Source: an uncultured Lachnospiraceae bacterium
GTDB taxonomy: Bacteria > Bacillota > Clostridia > Lachnospirales > Lachnospiraceae
Direction: 5' to 3'
Assembly: GCA_946405185.1 (NCBI GenBank)
Contig: CAMJGH010000005.1
Span: 1-64,000, forward strand
DNA: 64,000 nt
Below are positions 9,087-20,113 of the stretch, piece after piece. The notes under the pieces were generated by a model, which ran no database searches, was not told the DNA's origin, and was given only the letters and a program-made list of their open reading frames with translations. Position 1 is the first letter of the stretch, and each line of letters begins with the position of its first letter. Position numbers and translations under genes: made by a program.

Positions 9087-10505
9087 ATGTCGGAGAAACA
9101 GAAGATCCAGATCGGCACCGAGGCCATCCACGATGCCAGCGTTCTGGGCGTGCCGCGCATGCTCATTCTGGGGCTGCAGCACACGTTCGCCATGTTCGGC
9201 GCCACCGTGCTGGTCCCGCTGCTCACCGGTCTGAACATGCAGACCACCCTGCTGATGGCCGGCCTGGGAACCCTGCTGTTCCACCTGATCACGGGCCTGA
9301 AAGTTCCGGTCTTCTTAGGTTCCTCGTTCGCATTCCTCGGCGGTTACGCTGCCGTCACGGGCATGGCGCCCGAAGGCATGACGGCTGCGCAGATGCTGCC
9401 GTACGCCAGCCTCGGCGTCCTGTGCGCCGGTCTTGTCTACCTTGTGCTGGCTGCCGTGTTCGCCATCTTTGACGTGAAGAAAGTCATGCGCTTCTTCCCG
9501 CCGGTGGTCACCGGTCCCATCATCATCGCCATCGGCCTGTCGCTGGCCGGGTCCGCTGTCAACAACTGTGTGACCAACTGGCCCATCGCGCTGGTGGCCT
9601 TAGGCGCCGTCATCGTCTTCAACATCTGGGGCAAGGGCATGGCCAAGATCGTGCCCATCCTGCTGGCCATCGTCATCGCCTGCGTGTTCTCCGTGATCTT
9701 CGCGCTGGCCGGCGGCCAGACCGTGGACGGCGTCGTCTGCGCGTTCGGCAACCCGAACCTGCAGCTCTTCTCCGTGGATAAGATCCAGGCCCTGAAAGAC
9801 GCTGCGTGGATCGGCCTGCCCATCCACAAAGAAGGCCTGATCCTCGGCAACGTCACGGATTCCGGCCTGGCGGTCTCCGCCATCGTGGCCGTGGTGCCCA
9901 TCTCGCTGGCTTCCATGATGGAGCACATCGGTGATATCTCCGCCGTTTCCGCCACCACCGGCCGCAACTTCCTGGCCGACCCGGGCCTGAAGCGCACGCT
10001 GATCGGCGACGGTCTGGCCACGTCCCTCTCCGCCTTCTTCGGCGGCCCGGCCAACACCACCTACGGCGAGAACACCGGCGTGCTGGCGCTCACCAAGGTG
10101 TATGATCCGAAGGTCGTGCGCATCGCCGCGTGCTTTGCCATCATCCTGTCGCTGTGCCCGAAGTTCGCGGCGCTGATCGCCCTCATGCCCACAGCCGTCA
10201 TCGGCGGTATCTCCTTCATCCTCTACGGCATGATCTCCGGCGTCGGTATCCGCAACCTGGTGGAGAACAAGGTGGACCTCACCAAGTCCCGCAACCTGAT
10301 TATCGTGGCCGTCATCCTGGTGGCTGCCCTGGGCATCACCAGCATCGACTTCAACATCGGGCGCTTCTCCGTGAGCCTGACGTCTCTGGCCGTTGCGGCG
10401 CTGGCCGGCATCTTCTTCAACGCCATCCTGCCCGGCAACGACTACGAGTTCAAGACCGAGGAGTACACCTCCGAAAACCTGACCATCACGCAGCGCAAGC
10501 ACTGA
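9087..10505 (+). CDS. uraA: Uracil/xanthine permease family (NCS2), probably uracil permease
   Basis: GVPRMLILGLQHTFAMFGATVLVPLLTGLNMQTTLLMAGLGT; ribosome-binding site AAGGAGGGG before ATG 9087. Confidence 0.85.
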   Translation: MSEKQKIQIGTEAIHDASVLGVPRMLILGLQHTFAMFGATVLVPLLTGLNMQTTLLMAGLGTLLFHLITGLKVPVFLGSSFAFLGGYAAVTGMAPEGMTAAQMLPYASLGVLCAGLVYLVLAAVFAIFDVKKVMRFFPPVVTGPIIIAIGLSLAGSAVNNCVTNWPIALVALGAVIVFNIWGKGMAKIVPILLAIVIACVFSVIFALAGGQTVDGVVCAFGNPNLQLFSVDKIQALKDAAWIGLPIHKEGLILGNVTDSGLAVSAIVAVVPISLASMMEHIGDISAVSATTGRNFLADPGLKRTLIGDGLATSLSAFFGGPANTTYGENTGVLALTKVYDPKVVRIAACFAIILSLCPKFAALIALMPTAVIGGISFILYGMISGVGIRNLVENKVDLTKSRNLIIVAVILVAALGITSIDFNIGRFSVSLTSLAVAALAGIFFNAILPGNDYEFKTEEYTSENLTITQRKH

Positions 10506-10520
10506 TGGACGGAAAACGCA

Positions 10521-10548
10521 AGAACCCCTGCCGCCCGGCAGGGGTTCT
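10521..10548 (+). terminator. Strong hairpin, putative terminator after uracil permease
   Basis: Perfect 12-bp stem AGAACCCCTGCC / GGCAGGGGTTCT with 4-nt loop; no clear T-run on + strand. Confidence 0.55.
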
Positions 10549-10613
10549 GTGATATGGCAGAGGGACAGGTTAAATGACATATATGCCGTTTGACCTGTCC
10601 CTTTGGCTTACAG

Positions 10614-10640
10614 TGAGTCAGGGGCCTGACCCCTGACTCA
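10614..10640. repeat. Palindromic interspersed repeat, copy 1
   Basis: TGAGTCAGGGG-CCTGA-CCCCTGACTCA; same 11-bp arms recur at 24372 and (1 mismatch) 29414. Confidence 0.8.
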
Positions 10641-11993
10641 TGCCTCCAGCAGTTTCAGGATGGCTTCCACGTACACGCAGACCTGCATCTTCCACTCTTC
10701 CACCAGCAGGCTTTCGTTGCGGTCGTGGATGTGGTTGTCGCCGTCCGGCATCTCGCAGCCGAAGGCGATGATGCCCGGCACGTGCTGCGCGTAGGTGCCG
10801 CCGCCGATGACCATGGGCTCCAGCTCCGTATCACCGGTCACCTCGCGCCAGGCGGCTAAGAGGCTTTCCACCAGCACGGAATCCCGCGGGTAAAAGAGCG
10901 GCTCGCTGACGGCCAGGATGTCCACCTTGCCGCGCTCATCCTCCGTGAACGGCTCCGCGAAGGCGCGGATCTGCGCCGCATTGAAGGTGACGGGGTAGCG
11001 GATATCGATGGTGCACTCAAACCCTTCCTCTCCCTTGCGGACGATGCCGTTGTTCAGGGTGAGCGGGCCGTAGTCATCCGAGATCTTCAGGCCGATGCCG
11101 TCGCCGTCGCACCCGGTGCCGATGCGGTCCAGGTAGAAGTTCACGAAATCGTCTTCAAAGCCGGCGTCCTTCAGGGCCTTCATGGTGTACGAAGCGGCGT
11201 TGACGCCCAGCAGCGGCGTGCTCGCGTGGGCGGCCACGCCCTGCGCATCGATCACGAACGCACCGTCCTCTTCCGTGACCGTGAAGCCTTTGAGCGGCGT
11301 GGCGGCCAGCGCTTTTTCCAGCGCTTCTTTGCTCACTTCCGCCGGGATCTTCGTCACGCAGTGGTCGCAGACGGCGTTCGTGACAAAACCGCCCTCCATG
11401 GAGAGGATCCTGGTGTTTTTGGACTTCAGCACCATGGAGCAGTGGCCCTTCTCGCCGTAGATGCCGGGGAAGTTGCCGTCCGGCGTGAAGCCCATGGTCA
11501 CGGGCTCGCCGTGCGTGCGGTAATACTCCATGCAGCCGGACCCGCACTCTTCGTCGGTGCCCAGCAGCAGCCTCACGCGGCGCTTCATGGGCACGCCCAT
11601 CTCACGCACCAGCTTCATGGCGTACAGCGATGCCACGGCGGCACCCTTGTCATCGCTCACGCCGCGGCCGTAGAGGCGGTCACCCTTGCGCACCACGGTG
11701 AAGGGGTCCGTATCCCACCCGTCGCCGGCCGGCACGATGTCCAGGTGCGCGGCGATGCCGATGATCTCCTCGCCCTCGCCCATCTCGGCCCAGCCGCAGT
11801 AGTGGTCCAGGTTGTGCGTGGAAAAGCCCATCTCGGAGGCCATCTGCAGGGCCTCGTCCAGGCAGGCCGCCGGCACCTTGCCGAAGGGAGCGTTCTCTTC
11901 CGGCTCCCCTTTGCGGGAATTGTACTTCACCAGCCGCTGCAGCGAGGCCAGCATGTCCTGCTCAAGCGGTTCCACGAGTTCTCTGTATTTCAT
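10638..11993 (-). CDS. M20 family dipeptidase (PepV/Sapep-like)
   Basis: GIAAHLDIVPAGDGWDTDPF, GRGVSDDKGAAVASLYAMK, GTDEECGSGCMEYY motifs. Confidence 0.9.
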   Translation of the reverse strand: MKYRELVEPLEQDMLASLQRLVKYNSRKGEPEENAPFGKVPAACLDEALQMASEMGFSTHNLDHYCGWAEMGEGEEIIGIAAHLDIVPAGDGWDTDPFTVVRKGDRLYGRGVSDDKGAAVASLYAMKLVREMGVPMKRRVRLLLGTDEECGSGCMEYYRTHGEPVTMGFTPDGNFPGIYGEKGHCSMVLKSKNTRILSMEGGFVTNAVCDHCVTKIPAEVSKEALEKALAATPLKGFTVTEEDGAFVIDAQGVAAHASTPLLGVNAASYTMKALKDAGFEDDFVNFYLDRIGTGCDGDGIGLKISDDYGPLTLNNGIVRKGEEGFECTIDIRYPVTFNAAQIRAFAEPFTEDERGKVDILAVSEPLFYPRDSVLVESLLAAWREVTGDTELEPMVIGGGTYAQHVPGIIAFGCEMPDGDNHIHDRNESLLVEEWKMQVCVYVEAILKLLEA

Positions 11994-12010
11994 AGTCTTA
12001 CTCTCCTTCT

Positions 12011-12050
12011 GTCATCCTGAGCGAGGCCGAGAGGCCGAGCCGAAGGATCC
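12011..12050. repeat. Intergenic TCATCCTGAGCGA-type repeat, copy 1
   Basis: GTCATCCTGAGCGAGGCCGAGAGGCCGAGCCGAAGGATCC; related copies at 31518 and 31588. Confidence 0.75.
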
Positions 12051-12053
12051 CCC

Positions 12054-13070
12054 TCATTCTCCGTACCCTTCCGGGTTCTTCTTCTGCCAGTTCCAGGAGT
12101 CTTCGCACATCTTCTCAATACCGTACTCGGCCACCCACCCCAGCTCTTCTTTCGCCTTGTCGCACTTCGCGTAACAAACGGCGATATCGCCCGCGCGGCG
12201 GGGCTTGATCTCGTACGGGATGGCGTGCCCGCAGGCCTTCTCAAACGCGTGCACCACCTCCAGCACACTCGAGCCGTGCCCGGTACCCAGGTTGTAGATG
12301 CGCACGCCGGTCTTGCCTTCACCGTGCTCCAGCGCCTTCACATGGCCGCGCGCCAGATCCACCACATGGATGTAGTCGCGCACGCCCGTTCCGTCCGGCG
12401 TAGGATAGTCGTTGCCGAAGACGCCCAGCTTCTCGCGCCGGCCCACGGCCACCTGCGCCACGTACGGCACCAGGTTGTTGGGGATGCCCTTCGGATCCTC
12501 GCCGATCAGGCCGCTCTCATGCGCGCCGATGGGGTTGAAGTACCGCAGCAGCGTGACGTTCCATTCCGGATCCGCCGTGTGGATGTCCGTAAGAATCTGC
12601 TCCAGCATGCTCTTCGTCCACCCATAGGGGTTGGTGGGCGTGCCCTTCGGGCAGTTCTCGGTGATCGGGATCTCGGCCGGGTCACCGTAGACCGTTGCGG
12701 ACGACGAGAAGATGATGGTCTTCACGCCGGCCTTGCGCATCTCATCCGTCAGCACCAGGGTGCCGGCGATGTTGTTGTAATAGTATTCGATGGGCTTCTG
12801 TACGCTCTCACCCACCGCCTTGTAGCCGGCAAAGTGGATGACGGCGTCGATCTTCTGTTCGGCGAAGATCTTTCTCACGCCCTCGCGGTCCAGCATGTCC
12901 GTCTCGTAAAACGTCAGCGTCTTGCCGGTGATCTGCTCCACGCGCTCCAGCGCCTTGCGGCTGGCGTTGTAGAGGTTGTCCATGACCACCACGCCGTACC
13001 CGGCGTTCAGCAGTTCCACACAGGTATGGCTTCCGATATAGCCGGCTCCGCCGGTCACCAGTACGTTCAT
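12054..13070 (-). CDS. galE: UDP-glucose 4-epimerase
   Basis: [32 protein letters not shown]..., [12 protein letters not shown]. Confidence 0.95.
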   Translation of the reverse strand: MNVLVTGGAGYIGSHTCVELLNAGYGVVVMDNLYNASRKALERVEQITGKTLTFYETDMLDREGVRKIFAEQKIDAVIHFAGYKAVGESVQKPIEYYYNNIAGTLVLTDEMRKAGVKTIIFSSSATVYGDPAEIPITENCPKGTPTNPYGWTKSMLEQILTDIHTADPEWNVTLLRYFNPIGAHESGLIGEDPKGIPNNLVPYVAQVAVGRREKLGVFGNDYPTPDGTGVRDYIHVVDLARGHVKALEHGEGKTGVRIYNLGTGHGSSVLEVVHAFEKACGHAIPYEIKPRRAGDIAVCYAKCDKAKEELGWVAEYGIEKMCEDSWNWQKKNPEGYGE

Positions 13071-13319
13071 ATCGGTCTCCTTTTTCAACCGTTTTTGCGC
13101 GCAAAAAAAGCGATGGGCCCTTTTGCCCGCCGCCACCGATTATACCATATTTATCCACCGCGTGTTGTTCATAATTTGTTCAAAAATCGTTCAGGAAAAC
13201 GTTACAGGAAACCTGTTTTTTATACACGATTGCCCTTTATCATGAAGCCATACAAAAGAAAAAAACCAACGCATCGTGGCAATGCAAGTTCGTTTTTTCA
13301 TTGTATCCTCCCCTTTTCA

Positions 13320-13349
13320 AAGGCCCTGCCGGTCATCCGGCAGGGCCTT
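13320..13349 (-). terminator. Rho-independent-like terminator downstream of the giant collagen-like gene
   Basis: 13-bp stem AAGGCCCTGCCGG-TCAT-CCGGCAGGGCCTT, about 37 nt past the stop at 13386. Confidence 0.6.
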
Positions 13350-13385
13350 CCCCTTTTTATCGGGTCTGTTTTACGATCTTTTGTC

Positions 13386-16300
13386 TCATTTTTCTTCCGC
13401 CGCCTTGCTCTTTTTGGCCGCGGTCAGCCAGACCACCGCTCCCGTCAGCACTGTGTTCCAGCCGAGCAGCACCCAGATGATCCACCAGGGGACAGGATTC
13501 GCGGAAGTGCTGCCTGCACTGCCTGCGCTATCCGCGCTGCCGGCAGGCTGGGCGCCGGTTTCGGCATCACTTTCCGGGGCAGCCTTCGGGGTATCACTGT
13601 TCGGGATGTCCTCCTGTGCGGGCGCTGCGTTCGGCACCTTGCCGGCATTGATCACGGTACCGTCCGTGAGCGTGACGATCAGGTCGCCTTCCTCCGAAAT
13701 CTTCAGGTCGGCAATGCCCACCGGCTCCGCCGGCTCTGCCGCAGCAGGTGTTTCACCGGATGCACCGATGCCATTCTGACCATTCGTTCCGGACTGACCA
13801 TTCGTGCCGCTCTGACCGTTCGTACCATTTGTGCCAGCCTGGCCATTCGTGCCGCTCTGACCGTTCGTACCATTGGTGCCAGCCTGGCCATTCGTACCGT
13901 TCGTACCGTTCGTGCCGTTCGTGCCATTTGTGCCAGCCTGACCATTCGTACCATTCTGACCATTCGTTCCGGACTGACCATTCGTTCCGGACTGACCATT
14001 CGTGCCATTCGTGCCATTCGTGCCGTTCTGGCCATCCTGACCATTCGTACCGTTCTGGCCGTTCGTGCCATTCGTACCGTTCTGGCCGTTCGTACCATTC
14101 TGGCCGTCACGCCCGTCCTTGCCGTTGACCACGGTGAAAGTGGACGTGGTCCCATCGGTATAGGTGATGGTATACGTATCCTTATCACCATCCTGTCCGG
14201 TCTTCAGGATGGAAACAATCCCGCGGCCATCCGCCCCGTCCCGGCCGTCGGTCACTTCGGGAATGGTCATCAGATCCTGCCACTCCCCGTCACCGACAAA
14301 GCGCCACTGCACCGTTTTGGTCTCCGGGTCCAGACGCATCTCGATCTCACGGCCATCCTTGCCGTCTGCACCGTTCTGACCATCCTCACCATCCCGGCCG
14401 GATGCTCCCGGCTCACCCGGATCGCCCTGCGGGCCGGTCAGCTCTTCCAGCGCGATCAGATCCTTCCATGCGTCTTCGTACCCCTCCTCGCCTTCGCGGG
14501 GCAGATAACGCCACCGGACCACGCCATCGCGCACTTCGATCTCGATCTCACGGCCGTCCATACCGTCTTCGCCATCCTTGCCGTCCCGGCCGCCCTGGAG
14601 CACCGTCAGCACCTGCCAGGTATTCTCGCCCACATAGTGCCATCTCAGCTCACCGCTCTCCTCATCGTACTCCAGCTGGATCTCACGGCCATCCTGACCG
14701 TCTGTACCGTCTTCGCCGCTGATGGCGCCTGCTGCGGCCAGTTCCTGCCACTCCGTGTCTCCGGCATACTGCCATTCGATGGCGCCGCTCTCCGGATTCA
14801 TCCGCAAGACCACCTCGCGTCCGTTCGCACCGTCCACACCGGGAATTCCCTGCTCACCCTGCTCGCCCTGCGGGCCCTGCAGCCAGTAGTTCTCACCCGT
14901 GAGGAGAAGATCCTTCCACTGCTCATCATCTTCATCCGTATACTTCCACTGGATGATGCTCTTTGTCACGGTCTCTCCGTCCGTCTCTTCGGTATACTCA
15001 TACACCCGCAGTTCCACGGTGCGGCCGTCCTGGCCATCCTGGCCATCCGCACCGTCCTGACCGTCTGCGCCGTCCTGACCGGGAATACCCTGCTCGCCCT
15101 GCGGGCCGGTCAGTTCTTCGAGGGTTATCAGATCTTTCCACACATCCTCTTCCTCACCCTCGCGTGCCACATAGCGCCACTGGATGACACCGTTGTGCAC
15201 CCCGATCTCGATCTCGCGGCCATCCGCACCGTCTTCGCCGTCCGCACCGTCCTTGCCGTCCTTGCCGTCCTCGCCCTTGATCACCGCCGTGTCGGCCACT
15301 GCGGCCAGATCACGCCAGGCATCCTCGCCTTCATCCGTATATTTCCACTGGATGACCTTCACGGCCTTCCCGGTCTCTGCATCCGTGCGCTCGTCCGCCC
15401 GCAGTTCGATCTCGCGGCCGTCCCGGCCGTTGCGAACGGTGATGGTCTGGGTGCTGCCGTCGGTCAGGGTGATCACATAGACCGCCGTCAGCCCGTCTGC
15501 GCTCTGCTCCGGCGGCGTGTAGGAGATATCCTCAATGCCCACGCCGTTCTTCACATACAGGAGGGACGTGCTGCCGTCGGTGTAGTAGATGGTATAGGTG
15601 CTGGTCAGCCCGTCTTCACTGTCTTCCGCCGCCTCGGTCAGTTCGATCGAGTAGATAGACTTGTACTCCACATACACGTAGGCTTTGGACACCGCCTCCG
15701 TCTCCGTTGTCGTGGTATAACTGCCGGTTCCGCCATTCGACCCCGTTCCTTTGGTCGTCACCTCAAATTCGTAGGAACTGCGGCCGTCCAGGTTGTCATA
15801 CTCGAAGCGGTAGATTGTCTCGCCCGCCTCGTTCGTGGTCATATAAGCCGCATCCCCGGCGGCCACTTCGCCGATCTTCGTCCGGCTGCCGTCCTCCTGG
15901 CACTGGTAGAGGAGGAACGACCCGGTGGGGCGCCTGTCATCCCCGCCGTCCTTCCAGGTGAGAGCGATGACCATTTCATCCTCCCCGGAAGTATCAAACT
16001 GAGCCCGCAGATCCTTCACCGGCCTGGCCGGCGCTGCCACGTGTTCGACGCGGTATCCGTAGAACGGCACCGGCACGGCGTCTTTGGCGTCGGACAGCGT
16101 CCGCTCCCAGGTGCCGAATTCCCAGGTGAAGGTATAATCCTCCAGATCGTCATCCCCCAGGTTGGTCACGGAGCCTTCCGCCGCCCGGCTGGTGAAACTG
16201 GTCTTGGTATAGCCGAAACTCCAGGTGGTGTCGAGGTTGACATAAGCGCCGACCCACCATTCACCGGTCGTCGGCGAGTTGATGCCGCCCTGGACGGTAA

Positions 16301-18959
16301 CGGTCCAGGTCATGCCGTGGCTGTGCGTGTATTCCGATTCATGGCTCGTCTCCAGTTCCCATCCGGAACTGTGCGTGGTCCCGTCGTGGGCCAGCGTGAA
16401 AGGCTTCTCGGACAGGCACGTGCCGCCGATGGGCCCCCACTGGCTGTTGTAGCGGAACGGATCCCCCTCGTGTCCGGCCGGCAGGTCGCCGCCCTCATCG
16501 TCGACGGCGATCAGCCTGATCGCGTCCGCTGCTTTCAGCTTTCCAGCCGCGATCCGCTCGTCAAGCCAGTCGTTGTACGTCTCCACAAACCGGTTGTATT
16601 CGTCGATGGTCATGGAGAACATCACCGGAGTCAGCGGGACCGAGACGGTATACGTACTGTCGTATTGCTTTGTCCCCGGGTTGTAGATCAGATACCGGTA
16701 GAACATGACCGGGATACGTGTGACCACCACGACGCTGTGGTTCGACGCTTTCACCGACGTGCTCCGGGAGACCGTATAGGAATCCGAGTAGGTCTTGGAA
16801 AACGAGTGCGTGACGCCTGCCTCCAGGCCGAATTTCACATGGGTGAGCTGCAGTTCCCCGGCAAAGCCCACACCGAAGGACACTTCCCATCCCTTCGAGG
16901 TCGTACGCCCGTAGCCGTTGGTGATGGTATAGGTGGTCTCGCCGACGTTGCCCAGTTCCTCGAAATACGGTGCCGCCTGCAGCACCGCGATCACTTCCGG
17001 ATCGCTGTAGGCCGCGTAGGAACCGGCATATTTCGCCAGTACGCCGTCCTCGTCTGTGTCCACCGCCACCGGCACGGCCGACGCGTATTCCCGGGAGCTG
17101 TCCACCACCATGGACGCATTTTTGCTGCCGCCCCAGATGGTATGGTCGCAGTCGCTGCGCATGGTCGTCTGCCCGTAAGTCTGCACCGAACCGAAGGCCG
17201 TGAGTTCCCCATTTGTTTCCTCATCGCTGTAGATGGATCCGCCGATGACGTCCCAGTAGACGTGATTCTTCTTGCCGGAACCGCTCTCCATGAACCACAG
17301 CGTGTAGGCGAACTGCTCACGGCCGGCGTCGTTGCTGTCGAAATTACCCACCGCTACATTACCGACGTACATCACTTCCGCGTTCGGACCGCCGTCCATG
17401 GCGGTGGTGAAATGCTGGCTCATGATCAGGGGTGTGAACACCTCCTGTCCGGACCTGCCGTCTTCAAAGCTGTACAGGACACCGGACACGAAAACGGTTT
17501 CCGGGCTCTTGTCGCCGTTCGTTTTTCCGGCAGCCAGCTGGATCTTCGGAAAGATATAGCGCTTGTCGTTGTATCCCTTGTCGCCGTCCCCGCCGAACTG
17601 TTTCTTGAAGAAACTGCTCATCGCCAGTTCCTGCAGGTCTGTCTTTCGCAGGCTGCCGTCGGACAGGGTGATCACCGACACGGCGTAATCCTCCTTGTCC
17701 CAGTCGCAGACATTCTTGACATAGTCCCACACGTCGTTCTGGTATTCCACTTCGGGCGTGGACCGGTAGCCGACCGCAATGATCTCATCCACGCCGTCGC
17801 CGTTGGTGTCAGCCGCCGTAACGGCAGCCCCGTGCATGACCGTGAACTTATACGTCTTTTTCGTACCGTCCTGTGTATAGGATCCCCGGTCGTACATCCA
17901 GACCGGTGCGGTCGCCTGCCAGCCATTGTACCCGTCCACAACCTGTACGTACGAAGCAAAATGGTTCATGGAATCGCCGTACCGTCCGGTCCAGCCATTC
18001 TCCACGCTGCCAGAGGCGTTATAGAAGCCGGCAGCATAGGCAAATTCCTCGATGCCATCGCCATCGAAGTCGCCGGTGGTCAGGGTGACGACCGGCTTTC
18101 TCTTGGTGGCGGTGTTCGTCTTCCAGTCCTTGAAGGCCAGGTAGTTGTCCAGATCCACCACTTCCGACGTGGTCAGGCTTCCGCCGGAGAACGTGACCTG
18201 CCAGATTTTGGCCGTGCCGGCGTAGTTCGACTTGGTGCCGCCGTCGCCCGCCGCGTAAACGATCACGGTATCCTTGCTGTCGTTGTTGTAATCGCCGGCG
18301 GTGATGGACAGGCAGTTGGCGATCTCGAAAGGATGCGGATCATGGTCGTTGGCGCGGTTGTCGTAGATCCAGTAGGCGTCCGTAAGCTTCTTCTGCCAGG
18401 TCTGCCCGGTCTTCGCGTTCTGGACCTTCACGTAGACGGACTTCTCGGACGGAACGTAGCCGATGTAGGCCACGTAGTCCCGGCGCCCGCATCCCGTCGG
18501 GTCGAAACCGACGGCCTGGACATATTCGAAGGTGCTGCCGTTGCCGATACCGGACGTGTTGAGCGCATTATAGGAGGTGTTGCTCGTGTTGGGCGTGTCC
18601 ACCCAGGCTCCGCTGCTGTTGATCCTGGTGCTCTCCATGGAGAAGCCGTCGAACACCCAGGCATTCGCGGAACTGCCGTCTGCCCGGAAGAGGAACAGCT
18701 CGTTCTGCTCGGAGAGCAGGAAGGGGGCCGTATCGTCGGGACCGGTCCCGTACACGTTCGTATCGTACTTGTCGTACTCGGCCGGCGCCTTGCTGTCCAG
18801 GTTCATGATCGCCTCGGCCGTACCGCCGGTGCTTCCCTGGGATGCCTGGTCACCGTCCGCGGACGCCTTCATGGGCATCCAGGGCAGCAGCGACAGGATC
18901 ATCGTCAGTGTAAGCAGGGCTGCCGCCCATCGTTTTCCCTGTCTGTTGATCTTCTTCAT
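13386..18959 (-). CDS. Giant secreted, C-terminally membrane-anchored collagen-like repeat surface protein
   Basis: Signal peptide ([23 protein letters not shown]); Ca-binding FG-GAP/VCBS-like motifs ([26 protein letters not shown]); Fn3-like segment; 7 GREIEI...WxW modules separated by [16 protein letters not shown] tracts; long G-T-N/G-Q-N tract; C-terminal TM ([24 protein letters not shown]) and KKSK tail. Confidence 0.9.
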   Translation of the reverse strand: MKKINRQGKRWAAALLTLTMILSLLPWMPMKASADGDQASQGSTGGTAEAIMNLDSKAPAEYDKYDTNVYGTGPDDTAPFLLSEQNELFLFRADGSSANAWVFDGFSMESTRINSSGAWVDTPNTSNTSYNALNTSGIGNGSTFEYVQAVGFDPTGCGRRDYVAYIGYVPSEKSVYVKVQNAKTGQTWQKKLTDAYWIYDNRANDHDPHPFEIANCLSITAGDYNNDSKDTVIVYAAGDGGTKSNYAGTAKIWQVTFSGGSLTTSEVVDLDNYLAFKDWKTNTATKRKPVVTLTTGDFDGDGIEEFAYAAGFYNASGSVENGWTGRYGDSMNHFASYVQVVDGYNGWQATAPVWMYDRGSYTQDGTKKTYKFTVMHGAAVTAADTNGDGVDEIIAVGYRSTPEVEYQNDVWDYVKNVCDWDKEDYAVSVITLSDGSLRKTDLQELAMSSFFKKQFGGDGDKGYNDKRYIFPKIQLAAGKTNGDKSPETVFVSGVLYSFEDGRSGQEVFTPLIMSQHFTTAMDGGPNAEVMYVGNVAVGNFDSNDAGREQFAYTLWFMESGSGKKNHVYWDVIGGSIYSDEETNGELTAFGSVQTYGQTTMRSDCDHTIWGGSKNASMVVDSSREYASAVPVAVDTDEDGVLAKYAGSYAAYSDPEVIAVLQAAPYFEELGNVGETTYTITNGYGRTTSKGWEVSFGVGFAGELQLTHVKFGLEAGVTHSFSKTYSDSYTVSRSTSVKASNHSVVVVTRIPVMFYRYLIYNPGTKQYDSTYTVSVPLTPVMFSMTIDEYNRFVETYNDWLDERIAAGKLKAADAIRLIAVDDEGGDLPAGHEGDPFRYNSQWGPIGGTCLSEKPFTLAHDGTTHSSGWELETSHESEYTHSHGMTWTVTVQGGINSPTTGEWWVGAYVNLDTTWSFGYTKTSFTSRAAEGSVTNLGDDDLEDYTFTWEFGTWERTLSDAKDAVPVPFYGYRVEHVAAPARPVKDLRAQFDTSGEDEMVIALTWKDGGDDRRPTGSFLLYQCQEDGSRTKIGEVAAGDAAYMTTNEAGETIYRFEYDNLDGRSSYEFEVTTKGTGSNGGTGSYTTTTETEAVSKAYVYVEYKSIYSIELTEAAEDSEDGLTSTYTIYYTDGSTSLLYVKNGVGIEDISYTPPEQSADGLTAVYVITLTDGSTQTITVRNGRDGREIELRADERTDAETGKAVKVIQWKYTDEGEDAWRDLAAVADTAVIKGEDGKDGKDGADGEDGADGREIEIGVHNGVIQWRYVAREGEEEDVWKDLITLEELTGPQGEQGIPGQDGADGQDGADGQDGQDGRTVELRVYEYTEETDGETVTKSIIQWKYTDEDDEQWKDLLLTGENYWLQGPQGEQGEQGIPGVDGANGREVVLRMNPESGAIEWQYAGDTEWQELAAAGAISGEDGTDGQDGREIQLEYDEESGELRWHYVGENTWQVLTVLQGGRDGKDGEDGMDGREIEIEVRDGVVRWRYLPREGEEGYEDAWKDLIALEELTGPQGDPGEPGASGRDGEDGQNGADGKDGREIEMRLDPETKTVQWRFVGDGEWQDLMTIPEVTDGRDGADGRGIVSILKTGQDGDKDTYTITYTDGTTSTFTVVNGKDGRDGQNGTNGQNGTNGTNGQNGTNGQDGQNGTNGTNGTNGQSGTNGQSGTNGQNGTNGQAGTNGTNGTNGTNGTNGQAGTNGTNGQSGTNGQAGTNGTNGQSGTNGQSGTNGQNGIGASGETPAAAEPAEPVGIADLKISEEGDLIVTLTDGTVINAGKVPNAAPAQEDIPNSDTPKAAPESDAETGAQPAGSADSAGSAGSTSANPVPWWIIWVLLGWNTVLTGAVVWLTAAKKSKAAEEK
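13770..14120 (-). repeat. Tandem G-X-Y coding repeat (GTN/GQN/GQS/GQA triplets)
   Basis: Near-identical 9- and 18-nt units (e.g. tgaccattcgttccggac, gccattcgtacc) translating to an uninterrupted Gly-every-third tract without proline. Confidence 0.85.
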
Positions 18960-19300
18960 GATTCCCTCTCCTCCGCTTTTATGTCAGACTCTCCGTTCTT
19001 TCCGGACTTCTCCCGATGACGGACCATGGCCAGTGTGAGCAGTGCCGCCGCGGCGAAACAGATCACGCCGACCAGCACATACCCGCCGGCTTCCTGCTGC
19101 AGCAGGAAGGCCCCGTAGACCGACGTTTCGCCCTTGACCGGAACCAGTTTTCCAAACAGGTGCAGGACTACGCCCAGCAGCACGACGGTGAACACAGCGG
19201 CTGCGGACAGGAACGCCTGCATCCTTTGCCTTCTTTTTTCCTTCAGACGCCGCCCGCGCCGCAGGACCTCGCGCAGCGACGACTCCGCATCGTATTTCAC
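18956..19300 (-). CDS. Small two-TM membrane protein
   Basis: GTG start with AAGGAGGG upstream; basic N-terminus then two TM segments; stop overlaps start of the giant protein by 4 nt. Confidence 0.7.
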   Translation of the reverse strand: MKYDAESSLREVLRRGRRLKEKRRQRMQAFLSAAAVFTVVLLGVVLHLFGKLVPVKGETSVYGAFLLQQEAGGYVLVGVICFAAAALLTLAMVRHREKSGKNGESDIKAEERES

Positions 19301-19365
19301 AGGATCCCTCCTTCCCGATGAATGCCTTACACCCCTTAGTACCGTTTTCCGGCCGGTTTACTCAG

Positions 19366-19404
19366 CAAAAAAACGCCTCTCCCGCAGGAAAGGCGTCTTT
19401 TTTG
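19366..19404 (-). terminator. Bidirectional rho-independent terminator between PrsW-like gene and the small TM gene
   Basis: AAAAAAACGCCT...AGGCGTCTTTTTT hairpin flanked by A/T runs. Confidence 0.75.
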
Positions 19405-19441
19405 GCTGTTTGTCCGGGTCCGTCACCCGGAACCCGTTTTT

Positions 19442-20113
19442 CTACTTTTCAGCCGGCACTTCCGTTCCGGTCACTCCGGCAGCTTCTGCTCCCGGTTTCA
19501 TATGACGGTAGGGAATATAGAGCATGGCTGCCCCGGCTAACGGCAGCAGGTAGCCGATGGTTGCCGGCATCCCCGGCGCCGAGACCAGGAGGTTGTAAAG
19601 CCCGTGGAACATCATGGACAGCGACAGCGCGCCCAGCACGGCGGCGGGCGACAGCACTTTGAAGCGCCTGGCGATGACCAGCCCCAGAGCCATGGCCAGC
19701 ATGCTGACGATGTGCATCACCCCGACCGCCATGCCGCGGATGAGGATGTAGCCGAAATTTCCCGCGCCGCTCGTCAGGATATAACAGCAGTTTTCAAAGG
19801 TGGCAAAACCGGCACCGATGCCGACGGAAACCGGCAGGATCTGCCCGTCCGACGGAACGAACGCGAACAGATAGAGCAGCACCGGCAGGAATTTCATGAT
19901 CTCCTCGATGACGGGCGAGACATAAACGGAAGTCTTCACTCTCCCCATCCCGCTGATGAGGCTGATGAAGCCGCCGATATAGGCGGCCAGCAGGCAGACG
20001 GTCATGCCCAGCACAAAGGCCCCGACAAAGCGGCGGGCGTTCCGCGGCAGGAAGACCATCGACAGAAGCAGCGGCACGGAAATACAGACAAGGATGTTTT
20101 CGGCAAAGATCAA
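19442..20113 (-). CDS. PrsW family intramembrane metalloprotease
   Basis: SPVIEEIMKFLPVLLYL, GFATFENCCYIL, MAVGVMHIVSML: EExxK, FxxxEN and H motifs of PrsW/GluC family in a multi-TM protein. Confidence 0.8.
   Translation of the reverse strand: MIFAENILVCISVPLLLSMVFLPRNARRFVGAFVLGMTVCLLAAYIGGFISLISGMGRVKTSVYVSPVIEEIMKFLPVLLYLFAFVPSDGQILPVSVGIGAGFATFENCCYILTSGAGNFGYILIRGMAVGVMHIVSMLAMALGLVIARRFKVLSPAAVLGALSLSMMFHGLYNLLVSAPGMPATIGYLLPLAGAAMLYIPYRHMKPGAEAAGVTGTEVPAEK

Noticed and set aside
13748-14128. Short-period DNA repeat that could be mistaken for a CRISPR-like array
   Set aside because: No repeat/spacer structure; units are in-frame Gly-X-Y codons of a large ORF and no cas genes are nearby.
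12225-19019. 2264-aa + strand ORF antisense to galE and the giant surface protein
   Set aside because: Translates to low-complexity strings ([17 protein letters not shown]) that are the complement of the collagen-like repeats; no domain, no ribosome-binding site. The minus-strand frame has signal peptide, domains and C-terminal anchor.
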